Source: Bacteroidales bacterium (GTDB lineage Bacteria > Bacteroidota > Bacteroidia > Bacteroidales > F082). From it: a stretch of 64,000 bases of DNA. The first letter of the stretch is position 1. Each line of letters begins with the position of its first letter. The notes beneath the pieces were generated by a model, which did not search any database, had not been told where the DNA came from, and was given only the letters and a program-made list of their open reading frames with translations. Positions 7,200 to 15,619 of this stretch are shown here, piece after piece. A program made the position numbers and the translations under genes. Location of the stretch: contig JAEEII010000184.1 of NCBI GenBank assembly GCA_016281295.1, forward strand, positions 1 to 64,000, in the 5' to 3' direction.

Positions 7200-9674
7200 A
7201 TGAAGAAACTATACGATTTGAAAAAGGCTTCGCATACCGTCCTGCTTGTCCTGTCGTTAAGTGTGATTGGGATAGCGAACGGGTATGCCCAAGATTTTAC
7301 TGTGGACGGTCTAAATTATACTTTCAATGAGGATGGCGTTTCGGTGACCGTATCAGGTGAGTATGGCGCGTGGTATGACCCTCTTGTCATTCCTGAATCT
7401 GTAGAACATGAAGGGGTGAGTTATGCCGTGACGGCGATAGGTGACCATGCTTTTAATTGGGGCAATCTATGGGGTGAATTAATCATTCCAAATTCTATTG
7501 TTACGATAGGTGAGTCCGCTTTTGAAGGTTGCTCGAATCTCACCGGATTACTGGTCATTCCTAATTCAGTCACTACAATTGGTAATGCCGCTTTTTGTTG
7601 GTGTGAAGGATTCAATGGCTCATTGACTCTTGGCAACTCCGTGGTCACTATAGGGGATTATGCTTTTCAAGGTTGCGGTTTTACAGGAGATCTGATGATT
7701 CCCGGTTCTGTGACAACGATCGGGGAAGCAGCTTTTTATTATTGTGGATTCACAGGCTCGTTGTCCATTCCTAACACGATCACCTCGATAGGCCATTATG
7801 TTTTTGCTTGGTGTGAGGGTTTTACGGGTGAATTGGTCATTCCCAATTCGGTTCATTCGATAGGCGTTGGGTCTTTTTCATGGTGCGAGGGTTTTACGGG
7901 TGAATTGGTCATTCCCAATTCGGTTGCCAATATAGACGATTATGCTTTTCAAGGATGTACTGGCTTTTCGGGGTTAACTATCGGCAATGGTGTGACAATG
8001 ATAGGTGGGGCTGTTTTTGAAGGATGTTCAGGATTCACAACCATTACCATTCCTCATTCGGTGACCACCATAGGAAACGGCGCATTTGGGGGTTGCAATG
8101 GCTTTACAACCTTGACCATTCCCAATTCCGTAACCTCCATTGAAGGCAATCCGTTCCCGTACTGTGATGGCATCGGGCAAATCACGGTTGAATCCGGAAA
8201 CTCGGTTTATGATTCCAGAGACAACTGCAACGCTATTGTTGAGACAGCATCCAACACGTTGGCTGTTGGCTGCAAAAACACGGTTGTCCCCAACACCATA
8301 ACCACTATCGGTGAATATGCCTTTTGTGGATGTTTTTTGACTTCTGTTACGCTTCCCTCCTCTGTGATAGCCATTAAGGATTATGCTTATCTTGGTTGCC
8401 CTAATTTGACCTCGGTTAACATTCCCAATCAAATGGTTTCCATTGGACAGTGCGTTTTTAGCAGGTGTATTGGCATTGAACAAATTACAGTGGAAGAAAG
8501 CAATCCCATTTACGACTCAAGGAACCACTGCAATGCTGTCATTGAAACCAGCACCAATACATTGATACAAGGATGCAAGAACACGATGATTCCGAATTCA
8601 GTGACAAAGATAGGTGTTGGCTCTTTTGAAGGTTGCTCAGGGCTGACCTCTATTGAGATATCTGATTCCGTATTGGAAATCGGTGACAGAGCTTTCATTG
8701 AGTCTGGTTTGTCAGGGAAATTGACGATAGGTAATTCCGTGACAAGGATTGGTGACGACTCCTTCTTCGGTTGTTATGACCTGACCTCCATTGAAATTGG
8801 AAATTCATTGACGAGAATTGGGAAGAGAGCCTTTATGTATTGTAATAATCTCTCAGGTGATCTCATCATTCCCAATTCCGTTACCTGTATTGATGAGATG
8901 GCTTTTGAGAGTTGGGAAGATGGCTGTTTCGGTGGAGAATTGGTTCTTGGTAATTCATTGGATTCAATAGGAACGGGTGCCTTTAGAGGATGCAGCTTCA
9001 ATACGGTGGTTTCCTTGAGTGCGGTGCCGCCCACCTGTGACGATTGGGGGGCTTTTGATTGTTATCCTTATCCTGACCTCATCGTCTGCTGCGGCAGCAA
9101 AGAGGCTTACGAAGCGGTCCCATATTGGGCAAACTTCGTTAGTTCCATTGAGGAAGACTGCAGCCCGCATAATGTCAGCATTGACGAAGGCAACATGAGC
9201 GGCGGTAATGTGAGTGCTTCTGTCAATTCTACTGAATTAGGAGAAGAAGTACGACTTTCCATTACACCTGATGAAGGCATGGAGTTGGCCTCGCTCATCG
9301 TCAGTAATGCGAACGATCCATCGCAAATCGTGCCCGTTTTTCCTGTCGACAGAAATCACTCCATGTACGCTTTCATCATGCCTCATTTTGATGTGGTTGT
9401 CTCGGCTGCCTTTACGGTGTCCAATGCGGTGGATGAGGATTTCAACATTGAGGTTTGCATTTATCCCAATCCCACCAACGGACAAGTGAGAATCGAAGCC
9501 ACCGACCTCAGCCGTGTCACTATTTTCAATGCCATCGGTCAGCAGGTTTATGACGGCTCAGCAAACGGTGATGACTTCGAATGTGACTTGGGTGGTCTCG
9601 TTGCGGGTATCTACATCATCCGAATCGAAACTACTAATGGAGTGGCAGCAAAACGATTAACAGTGACAAAATAA
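7200..9674 (+). CDS. BspA-like leucine-rich-repeat surface protein, T9SS cargo
   Basis: 824 residues. A signal peptide ending near GYAQ is followed by a long run of LRR_5 (BspA/Treponema pallidum type) repeats of about 23 residues with the core pattern IPNSVTTIGxxAFxxCxxF, to about residue 650. Then come a short beta-rich divergent InlB-B-like segment and a C-terminal T9SS type A sorting domain of about 70 residues (IYPNPTNGQ, then GIYIIRIETTNG, ending KRLTVTK). The product is therefore exported through the outer membrane and anchored or released by the T9SS. BspA proteins bind host or bacterial surface ligands in other species; the ligand here is unknown. It forms a tandem pair with the next gene, which shares leader, signal and repeat sequence. 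Confidence 0.9.
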   Translation: MKKLYDLKKASHTVLLVLSLSVIGIANGYAQDFTVDGLNYTFNEDGVSVTVSGEYGAWYDPLVIPESVEHEGVSYAVTAIGDHAFNWGNLWGELIIPNSIVTIGESAFEGCSNLTGLLVIPNSVTTIGNAAFCWCEGFNGSLTLGNSVVTIGDYAFQGCGFTGDLMIPGSVTTIGEAAFYYCGFTGSLSIPNTITSIGHYVFAWCEGFTGELVIPNSVHSIGVGSFSWCEGFTGELVIPNSVANIDDYAFQGCTGFSGLTIGNGVTMIGGAVFEGCSGFTTITIPHSVTTIGNGAFGGCNGFTTLTIPNSVTSIEGNPFPYCDGIGQITVESGNSVYDSRDNCNAIVETASNTLAVGCKNTVVPNTITTIGEYAFCGCFLTSVTLPSSVIAIKDYAYLGCPNLTSVNIPNQMVSIGQCVFSRCIGIEQITVEESNPIYDSRNHCNAVIETSTNTLIQGCKNTMIPNSVTKIGVGSFEGCSGLTSIEISDSVLEIGDRAFIESGLSGKLTIGNSVTRIGDDSFFGCYDLTSIEIGNSLTRIGKRAFMYCNNLSGDLIIPNSVTCIDEMAFESWEDGCFGGELVLGNSLDSIGTGAFRGCSFNTVVSLSAVPPTCDDWGAFDCYPYPDLIVCCGSKEAYEAVPYWANFVSSIEEDCSPHNVSIDEGNMSGGNVSASVNSTELGEEVRLSITPDEGMELASLIVSNANDPSQIVPVFPVDRNHSMYAFIMPHFDVVVSAAFTVSNAVDEDFNIEVCIYPNPTNGQVRIEATDLSRVTIFNAIGQQVYDGSANGDDFECDLGGLVAGIYIIRIETTNGVAAKRLTVTK

Positions 9675-9692
9675 AATGTAAAACACAATACT

Positions 9693-11924
9693 ATGAAGAA
9701 AACATTACATTTGAAAAGGGTGTTGCGCGCCGCCTTGCTTGTCCTGCTTCTGATAGTGGTGGGAATGGCGAAGGGGTTCGCACAAGATTTTAATTTGAAC
9801 GGTCTGAATTACACAATTAATGAAGACGGTGTTTCGGTGACCGTGTCAGGTGAGTATGGCGGGTATTACGAGCCACTCGTCATTCCTGAATCAGTGTATT
9901 ACAATGGGGTGAATTATATCGTGTCGGCGATAAGCGACCATGCTTTTGATGTGAATAGAGGTTGCGGTATATGGGGTGAATTAATCATTCCCAATTCTGT
10001 GACAACGATTGGAGATTATGCTTTTTATTACGGCGGAGTCCTCTTCTCATTGATTCTTGGCAATTCCGTCCAAATTATTGGAGATTATGCTTTTGCTGGT
10101 TATTCTAATTTAAGTGGTGATTTAGTCATTCCAAGTTCCGTTACGTCGATAGGAGACGGTGCTTTTGGCGGATGCGGAGGATTTGACAATATTATTGTTG
10201 AATCAGGAAACTCTTACTTCGATTCCCGTGACAACTGCAATGCCATTGTTGAAACGGCAACAAACAAATTGGTTTCCGGTTGCAAGAATTCCTTCATCCC
10301 CAATACCGTTACCGCCATTGGTGCTTCTGCTTTGGGTAACTGTGGCTTGTCTTCCTTTGTCATTCCACCTTCGGTGACCACCATAGGAGATTTCGCCCTT
10401 GCGTGGAATGATTTGACTTCGATTGTAATTCCCAATAATGTGGTTTCCATCGGGAAAGGCGCTTTTGAAGAATACAGCATTGAAAGCATTGTAGTAGAAG
10501 ACGGCAACCCTGTGTATGACTCCAGAGACAACTGTAACGCCATCATTGAAACGAGTTCCAATACCTTGATCATAGGAGGGAATAACACCGTGATACCCAA
10601 TTCAGTTATAGCTATCGAAGATAATGCATTTTATTGCCGTTATTTTCTAACAGGTGATTTGGTCATCCCGAATTCTGTGAAAACAATAGGAGCGTATGCT
10701 TTCTACCAGTGTTTTGGAGGTGAAGATTATGGAAGTGGTGAAAGTGTTTCGTTGACTATCGGAAATTCTGTTGAAACCATAGGGGAAGAGGCTTTTGCTG
10801 GTTGTCGCTTGATTGTCGGTGATTTGGTTCTTCCTAATTCTGTTACGACCATAGGAGCGGGGGCTTTCTCATATTGTGGCTTTACTGGTGATTTGGTTGT
10901 GCCCAGCGCTGTCACAACGATTGGGGATGGGGCTTTTTGGGGCTGCTCGTTTAATCATATCATTGTTGAACCGGGGAATGCCTCTTATGACTCCAGAGAT
11001 AACTGTAATGCCATTATCGAAAAGAGCACCAACACCTTGATACGTGGGTGTAACAACACTGTGATTCCTAATTCTGTCACAACGCTCGGGGATTATTCGT
11101 TTAATTATTGCTCTGGTTTTACAAGGAATTTGGTGATTCCTAATTCTGTCACAACGATAGGTTACAGTTCTTTTTATGGTTGTTCTGGAACCAATGTTTC
11201 GTTAACCATTGGCAATTCTGTCGCAACGATAGGAACGGATGCTTTTAGTTGGTTTGAAGGTTTAGATGCGATCACTTGCTTGGCAGAGACGCCTCCAATG
11301 TTAATGATTGGTGAATATTATTGGGGCGAAGATTGGTGGTATGAAGTGCCTTGTACCACATTAACCGTTCCTTGCGGCTACGCTTCGGCCTACGAGGCAT
11401 CAGACTGGCATGATCACTTTACCACCATACACGAAGACTGCGCCAGTTATGCCATCAGCGTTGAAAGCACTGCTGGCGGCACCGTCAGCACATCGGTGAA
11501 TTCGGCCTTGTTGGGTGAGGAAGTCCAAATTTCATACACCGCTGAGCCAGGATATGAGTTGAATTCCATCCTGGTTTATAAGGCCGATGATAAAACAATG
11601 ACGGTTCCGTGTGATAACAACGGCTTTGTCATGCCGAACTTTGACGTTGTGGTGAAACCTTCGTTTGGCAACACCTCTGTAAATGAAAACAGCAACATTG
11701 CTGTTTCCGTCTATCCCAATCCTGCCCAAGGCATTATTACGATTGATGCTTCAAACCTTCAACGGATCAATGTCTATAATACCTTCGGCCAATTGGTTGA
11801 GAGCAACCAAGCCAACGGCGACCTCATCGAATGCGACCTTAGCTGCCACGAAGCAGGCATTTACTTCGTCCGTGTGGAAACCGCTTCTGGTACCTTCACG
11901 CAACGGGTGGTGCTGACGAAATGA
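9693..11924 (+). CDS. BspA-like leucine-rich-repeat surface protein, T9SS cargo (paralogue)
   Basis: 743 residues with the same plan as its upstream neighbour: signal peptide ending GFAQ, then a near-identical opening (LNYTINEDGVSVTVSGEYGG), LRR_5 repeats to about residue 600, an InlB-B-like segment, and a T9SS type A C-terminus (VYPNPAQGIITIDAS, then GIYFVRVETASG). The 18-base intergenic spacer repeats the AACACAATACT stretch found before the first copy, so the pair looks like a tandem duplication. Insert-like blocks (VESGNSYFDSRDNCNAIVET) interrupt the LRR pattern in both proteins. A strong hairpin terminator follows. Confidence 0.9.
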   Translation: MKKTLHLKRVLRAALLVLLLIVVGMAKGFAQDFNLNGLNYTINEDGVSVTVSGEYGGYYEPLVIPESVYYNGVNYIVSAISDHAFDVNRGCGIWGELIIPNSVTTIGDYAFYYGGVLFSLILGNSVQIIGDYAFAGYSNLSGDLVIPSSVTSIGDGAFGGCGGFDNIIVESGNSYFDSRDNCNAIVETATNKLVSGCKNSFIPNTVTAIGASALGNCGLSSFVIPPSVTTIGDFALAWNDLTSIVIPNNVVSIGKGAFEEYSIESIVVEDGNPVYDSRDNCNAIIETSSNTLIIGGNNTVIPNSVIAIEDNAFYCRYFLTGDLVIPNSVKTIGAYAFYQCFGGEDYGSGESVSLTIGNSVETIGEEAFAGCRLIVGDLVLPNSVTTIGAGAFSYCGFTGDLVVPSAVTTIGDGAFWGCSFNHIIVEPGNASYDSRDNCNAIIEKSTNTLIRGCNNTVIPNSVTTLGDYSFNYCSGFTRNLVIPNSVTTIGYSSFYGCSGTNVSLTIGNSVATIGTDAFSWFEGLDAITCLAETPPMLMIGEYYWGEDWWYEVPCTTLTVPCGYASAYEASDWHDHFTTIHEDCASYAISVESTAGGTVSTSVNSALLGEEVQISYTAEPGYELNSILVYKADDKTMTVPCDNNGFVMPNFDVVVKPSFGNTSVNENSNIAVSVYPNPAQGIITIDASNLQRINVYNTFGQLVESNQANGDLIECDLSCHEAGIYFVRVETASGTFTQRVVLTK

Positions 11925-11946
11925 TTTTTTTGGGCGTAATATGATT

Positions 11947-11981
11947 GTAGGGCTGCCACAATGTGACAGCCCTACGTTTTT
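11947..11981 (+). terminator. Rho-independent terminator after the BspA pair
   Basis: A long near-perfect inverted repeat, GTAGGGCTGCCACA/TGTGACAGCCCTAC with one mismatch, at 11947-11975, followed by a run of five T. It closes the POT2-BspA-BspA transcription unit. Confidence 0.85.
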
Positions 11982-12013
11982 CGCAAAAACAATGTCATAT
12001 CAAAAAATTGTAT

Positions 12014-12021
12014 TACATTTG
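12014..12021 (+). promoter_or_regulatory. Promoter -7 box for the toxin-antitoxin/que unit
   Basis: TACATTTG matches TAnnTTTG, 30 bases ahead of the antitoxin ATG. No clear TTTG -33 box is seen at the right distance. No further matching box is seen between here and queF. Confidence 0.6.
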
Positions 12022-12050
12022 CACCATCATTGATATCAATAGTAATTATT

Positions 12051-12308
12051 ATGGCAACAACAATTCAAAGAAAACAAACCTCTTTTAGACTTAGGACTGA
12101 TTTGCTGGACGCTATGAGGGAAGCTGCCGAACGGGAAAACAGGACTTTGAACAATTTTGTGGAAAGTCTTTTGCTTTCAATAATGTATCACGAACCCAAT
12201 GAGGTGACAAAGGCTGCTCTTGAGGAAGCGATGTCGGGTAATAACCAGAATAAGGTTTATGACGATGTAGATGAAATGTTAAACGATATTCTTAATGAGG
12301 AAGAATGA
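12051..12308 (+). CDS. Ribbon-helix-helix antitoxin
   Basis: 85 residues. The start at 12051 (MATTIQRKQTSFRLRTDLL) is preferred over an upstream in-frame codon because it begins right at the RHH strand. The N-terminal TSFRLRTDLLDAMREAAERENRTLNNFVESLLLS has the RHH DNA-binding layout (basic strand, helix, helix); the acidic C-terminus ([15 protein letters not shown]) would wrap the toxin. It overlaps the toxin start by four bases (ATGA), the classic coupling of RelB/DinJ-type modules, and probably represses its own promoter at 12014. Confidence 0.85.
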   Translation: MATTIQRKQTSFRLRTDLLDAMREAAERENRTLNNFVESLLLSIMYHEPNEVTKAALEEAMSGNNQNKVYDDVDEMLNDILNEEE

Positions 12309-12577
12309 GGAAACTACAGCCGACTACCCAGTATCGGAAGGATTTGAAGAAATATAAGAATCATCCGAAGAAAATAACCGCCTTGAAGGAAGTGCTGATG
12401 ATGTTGAAGAAAGGGATACCAATTCCTGCTGAATACCAACCGCATGAACTACATGGAAAATATAAAGATTGTGTTGAGTGTCATATTCAAGGAGACTTCC
12501 TTTTGATTTGGTTTGATGCTGATCGAAATCTTGTTGAGTTGGTTAGGTTGGGCTCACATTCCGAATTGTTCAAATAA
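12305..12577 (+). CDS. YafQ/RelE-type mRNA interferase toxin
   Basis: 90 residues. Family landmarks are [17 protein letters not shown] at the N-terminus, [16 protein letters not shown] in the middle, and the C-terminal [11 protein letters not shown], whose His corresponds to the catalytic His of YafQ. YafQ-type toxins bind the ribosome and cleave mRNA during translation. The gene is complete, with no disrupted core motif. queF starts only 10 bases after its stop codon, so the toxin pair and the queuosine genes can share one transcript. Confidence 0.85.
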   Translation: MRKLQPTTQYRKDLKKYKNHPKKITALKEVLMMLKKGIPIPAEYQPHELHGKYKDCVECHIQGDFLLIWFDADRNLVELVRLGSHSELFK

Positions 12578-12587
12578 AGATTATACT

Positions 12588-13061
12588 ATGTCACGAAACG
12601 AACAAGAATTGAAAGGTGTTACTTTATTGGGGAACCAAAACACCCAGTACAGCTATGACTATACTCCAGAGGTGCTGGAGACCTTCGAGAACAAACATCC
12701 CGAAAACGATTACCTGGTAACCCTCGACTGTCCCGAATTCACCTCACTGTGCCCCAAGACGGGCCAGCCTGACTTCGGTCACATTATTATTAATTACATT
12801 CCCCGCACGCTGATGGTGGAGAGCAAGAGCCTCAAACTCTACCTCTTCAGCTTCCGAAACCACGGCGACTTCCATGAGGATTGCGTCAACATCATCATGA
12901 AAGACCTGGTTAAGCTGATGGATCCCAAATACCTGGAGGTCATTGGCTTGTTCAATCCCCGTGGCGGCATCTCTATCAAGCCATTCGCCAACTATGGCGA
13001 TAATGATCACCAGGATCTGGTGAAGCAACGCCTCCTTGCAACTCTAAATTCTAAATTCTAA
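12588..13061 (+). CDS. queF: NADPH-dependent 7-cyano-7-deazaguanine (preQ0) reductase QueF
   Basis: 157 residues, the short unimodular QueF form. It reduces the nitrile of preQ0 to the aminomethyl of preQ1 in the queuosine pathway. The catalytic Cys ([12 protein letters not shown]), followed by its partner Asp, and the signature [15 protein letters not shown] (QueF motif for substrate and NADPH binding) are visible. The ATG at 12588 starts at [10 protein letters not shown]; the longer upstream frame overlaps the toxin gene and is not used. The last six codons (TLNSKF) and the stop lie inside a CTAAATT-type repeat that continues into the spacer before queC. Confidence 0.92.
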   Translation: MSRNEQELKGVTLLGNQNTQYSYDYTPEVLETFENKHPENDYLVTLDCPEFTSLCPKTGQPDFGHIIINYIPRTLMVESKSLKLYLFSFRNHGDFHEDCVNIIMKDLVKLMDPKYLEVIGLFNPRGGISIKPFANYGDNDHQDLVKQRLLATLNSKF

Positions 13062-13070
13062 ATTCTTAAT
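13041..13070 (+). repeat. CTAAATT-type direct repeat, queF-queC junction
   Basis: Three to four head-to-tail copies of about 7 bases (TCTAAAT/TTCTTAA type). It supplies the last codons and stop of queF and fills the spacer to queC. The same sequence recurs between queC and queD and, weakly, at the prmC end (19648-19672). Confidence 0.8.
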
Positions 13071-13074
13071 TTCC

Positions 13075-13728
13075 ATGAAGGATGCAGTAATCATCATTTC
13101 CGGTGGCATGGATTCCACCACCATGCTTTACGAGTTCAAGGACGAAATTGCCTTGGCCATTACCTTCGACTATGGCTCCACGCAAAATGGACGCGAGCGG
13201 ATCTGTGCCGTCACCCATTGCCAGCGTTTGGGTATCAAACATATCGTCGTCCCCCTGGAGTTCATGCACCGTTACTTCAAAAGTGCCCTTTTGATGACTC
13301 CCGACGACATCCCTGAGGGCAATTACGATGATGAGAACATGAAATCCACCGTGGTTCCGTTCCGCAATGGCATCATGCTGGCCATCGCCGCCGGCATTGC
13401 TGAGAGTAACGGCTTGAAACGGGTGATGATCGCCAACCACGCCGGCGACCACTCCATCTATCCCGACTGCCGTCCTGTCTTCGTCAACGCCATGTCGGAA
13501 GCCGTGTCGGCTGGAACGTATAAAAACATCAAGGTATGGGCTCCTTACACCTATCTGAGCAAGAAAGAGATCGCCGAACACGGCAAAGCCCTGGGCTTGG
13601 ATTACAGCGAGACCTATTCTTGCTACAAAGGCGGTGAGAAACATTGTGGCAAGTGCGGCACGTGCCGCGAACGCATCCAGGCCCTCCACGACGCCGGCAT
13701 TGTTGACACCACCGAATACGAAATTTGA
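13075..13728 (+). CDS. queC: 7-cyano-7-deazaguanine synthase QueC
   Basis: 217 residues. It makes preQ0 from 7-carboxy-7-deazaguanine with ATP and ammonia. The PP-loop SGGMDSTTMLYEF sits at the N-terminus, FRNGIMLAIAAGIAE in the middle, and the C-terminal zinc site CxxxxxxHCGKCGTC is complete. Length is typical for the family. It belongs to the queF-queC-queD-queE cluster, so this cell makes queuosine precursors from GTP rather than relying only on salvage. Confidence 0.95.
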   Translation: MKDAVIIISGGMDSTTMLYEFKDEIALAITFDYGSTQNGRERICAVTHCQRLGIKHIVVPLEFMHRYFKSALLMTPDDIPEGNYDDENMKSTVVPFRNGIMLAIAAGIAESNGLKRVMIANHAGDHSIYPDCRPVFVNAMSEAVSAGTYKNIKVWAPYTYLSKKEIAEHGKALGLDYSETYSCYKGGEKHCGKCGTCRERIQALHDAGIVDTTEYEI

Positions 13729-13731
13729 AAA

Positions 13732-13763
13732 ACTCTAAATTCTAAATTCTTAATTCTAAATTC
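13732..13763 (+). repeat. CTAAATT-type direct repeat, queC-queD junction
   Basis: Second copy of the AT-rich repeat seen after queF (ACTCTAAATTCTAAATTC, then TTAATTCTAAATTC). Here it is entirely non-coding and fills the whole 39-base spacer. Confidence 0.8.
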
Positions 13764-13767
13764 ACCC

Positions 13768-14121
13768 ATGTACTACGTAAGAAAAACCCTAGAAATATCA
13801 GCCTGCCATCAGCTTTACCTCGACTATGAGAGCAAATGCGAAAACCTCCATGGCCATAACTGGAAAATCAATGTGTTTTGTCGTGCAGAGCATCTCGACA
13901 GCAATGGCATGGTGTGTGATTTTACCTTGATTAAAAAGCTCATCCACGGTAAAATCGACCATACTAACATCAACGAAGTTCTCGACTTCAACCCCACGGC
14001 GGAAAACCTGGCCAGGTGGATCGTCGATACCGTGCCGAACTGCTATCGTGCCGATGTCTGGGAGTCACGCGACAACAAAGCCTCGTACATCAAAGACGAC
14101 GCCCCCCAAATCTTCGATTGA
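13768..14121 (+). CDS. queD: 6-carboxy-5,6,7,8-tetrahydropterin synthase QueD
   Basis: 117 residues, PTPS fold. It converts dihydroneopterin triphosphate to carboxytetrahydropterin, the second step of queuosine synthesis. The zinc ligands His (SACHQL) and HGH (ENLHGHNW) are present, as are the catalytic Cys three residues before LHGH, FTLIKK, and the late PTAENLARWI helix with its active-site Glu. Complete and of standard length. Confidence 0.93.
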   Translation: MYYVRKTLEISACHQLYLDYESKCENLHGHNWKINVFCRAEHLDSNGMVCDFTLIKKLIHGKIDHTNINEVLDFNPTAENLARWIVDTVPNCYRADVWESRDNKASYIKDDAPQIFD

Positions 14122-14126
14122 CATCG

Positions 14127-14290
14127 GCGAAGGAAGAAATCGGCGAAAGAAAAAATCGGCGAAAGAAAAAATCGGCGAATTAAGCGAATTAAGCGAATTA
14201 TTAATCGTATAAAAAATTCGCTTAATTCGCCAAATTCGCCGACCCCCAAAAAAATTCGCTTAATTCGCCGACCCTCCCTCAAAAAATTCG
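14127..14290 (+). repeat. Direct and inverted repeats between queD and queE
   Basis: Three copies of ATCGGCGAAAGAAAA-type units lead into GGCGAATTAAGCGAATT (14174-14190). Its exact 17-base reverse complement occurs twice downstream (14215-14231 and 14253-14269), so the left arm can pair with either right arm. The purine-rich and then pyrimidine-rich layout could form a long hairpin in the que transcript. Confidence 0.85.
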
Positions 14291-14295
14291 CAGAC

Positions 14296-14886
14296 ATGTA
14301 CAAGATTAACGAGATATTTTATTCCTTACAAGGCGAAGGCTTTCACACCGGAACCTCCGCCGTATTCGTCCGTTTCAGCGGATGCAACCTTCGCTGTGCC
14401 TTCTGCGACACCCAGCATGAGACGGGTGACTGGATGTCAATCGCCGAGATAATCGCCGAAGTGAATAAACACCCCGTCGCCCCCTTGATCGTGTTAACCG
14501 GTGGCGAACCTTCTTTGTTCATCAACGAAGCATTCGTCGATGCGTTGAAACAGCAGACCGGCAAGCGTGTTGCCGTGGAGACCAACGGCACCCGGCCTTT
14601 GCCGAGCAACATCGACTGGGTGACGCTTTCGCCGAAGACCGGATTCGATGGGGGAGATGCCGAACCTTGTGTTTTAAAGCGTTGTGATGAGTTGAAGGTC
14701 GTGTATCTGGGCCAGGATTTGTCACAATATGACGACATTCATGCCGAACACCGATTTCTTCAACCTTGTTTCGCCGATGACGAAACCCAGCGTGAACTCA
14801 ACATGAAATCTTGTGTAGAAGCTGTGCTGAACACCCCAGGCTGGCGTCTCTCCCTCCAAACCCATCGAATTCTGTCTATACGCTAA
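14296..14886 (+). CDS. queE: 7-carboxy-7-deazaguanine synthase QueE (radical SAM)
   Basis: 196 residues. It ring-contracts 6-carboxytetrahydropterin to 7-carboxy-7-deazaguanine using SAM and a [4Fe-4S] cluster. The cluster motif CNLRCAFC (CxxxCxxC) lies in FSGCNLRCAFCDTQHE, and VLTGGEPSLF is the SAM GGE motif. The ending LSLQTHRILSIR is typical of QueE. The ATG at 14296 follows directly on the repeat linker. It completes the set queD-E-C-F; only the GTP cyclohydrolase and the tRNA transglycosylase/late steps lie elsewhere. Confidence 0.94.
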   Translation: MYKINEIFYSLQGEGFHTGTSAVFVRFSGCNLRCAFCDTQHETGDWMSIAEIIAEVNKHPVAPLIVLTGGEPSLFINEAFVDALKQQTGKRVAVETNGTRPLPSNIDWVTLSPKTGFDGGDAEPCVLKRCDELKVVYLGQDLSQYDDIHAEHRFLQPCFADDETQRELNMKSCVEAVLNTPGWRLSLQTHRILSIR

Positions 14887-14899
14887 CCCAGAAGCACCT

Positions 14900-15613
14900 C
14901 TAACCTTTATAAAGGAGGAACACCGCCGGTTTCTTATTCAGGTCTCCTTTGAATTTCTTCCATTCGCCGACATCTTGGCTGATAATCAATTCGTCTTCGC
15001 AGGTTAGATTGCAGGCCACACACACCCTGGTCGATGGATGCAGGTTCTTGCAGAGGTCGGCTAGCATGGCGTTGTTCCTGAAGGGGGTCTCGATGAAAAG
15101 CTCTGTCTCGTTGTTGCTCATGGAGCGTCGTTCCAGGTTTTTGATGGCGTTTTGCCGTTCGGGGCTTTTGATCGGCAGATAGCCGTGGAAGGCGAAGGCC
15201 TGCCCGTTGAAGCCTGAAGCCATCAAAGCCAGGATCATGGCGTTCGGTCCCACTAATGGGATCACCTGAATGCCTGCTGAATGAGCCAGGTCAACCACTA
15301 ATGCGCCGGGGTCGGCCACGCAAGGTGTGCCGGCTTCCGACATCAGCCCCATGTCCTCGCCTTGTAGGCAGGGCCCGAGATGCACCATCAAGTCGAGGTT
15401 GCGCGCGTTGTGTTTGTCGAGCTCTATGAACTCGATGTCATCGATGGGCGTATCCATGCCGATGCGGCTCAGCACACGTCGGGTGGTGCGGGTGTTCTCC
15501 ACCACAAAATGTTTCAACTTTTTGACGAGGTCAAGGGTGCCTGATGGCAACACCTGCTCGGGCTTTGTCGCCCCCAACAGGTTGGGTACCAGATATAATT
15601 TTCCGAAAGCCAT
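14900..15613 (-). CDS. RsmI-like SAM-dependent methyltransferase (tetrapyrrole methylase fold)
   Basis: 237 residues. The TP-methylase fold is shown by GKLYLVPNLLG, MSEAGTPCVADPGALVV and the glycine-rich LVGPNAMILALMASGF. These match RsmI, which 2'-O-methylates C1402 of 16S rRNA, but the chain is shorter than typical RsmI, and the family also occurs as a second RsmI-type paralogue in Bacteroidota. rRNA methylation is therefore the best guess, not proven. It starts 6 bases after the dnaA stop, so the two are probably co-transcribed. Confidence 0.8.
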   Translation of the reverse strand: MAFGKLYLVPNLLGATKPEQVLPSGTLDLVKKLKHFVVENTRTTRRVLSRIGMDTPIDDIEFIELDKHNARNLDLMVHLGPCLQGEDMGLMSEAGTPCVADPGALVVDLAHSAGIQVIPLVGPNAMILALMASGFNGQAFAFHGYLPIKSPERQNAIKNLERRSMSNNETELFIETPFRNNAMLADLCKNLHPSTRVCVACNLTCEDELIISQDVGEWKKFKGDLNKKPAVFLLYKG

Positions 15614-15619
15614 GAAAAA

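Noticed and set aside
12540..12588. preQ1 riboswitch in front of queF
   Set aside because: Only 10 bases separate the toxin stop from queF, and no preQ1 aptamer-like hairpin with an A-rich tail is visible there.
13041..14290. CRISPR array in the que region
   Set aside because: The repeats are very short (7-17 bases), lack unique spacers of constant length, and no cas genes are nearby.
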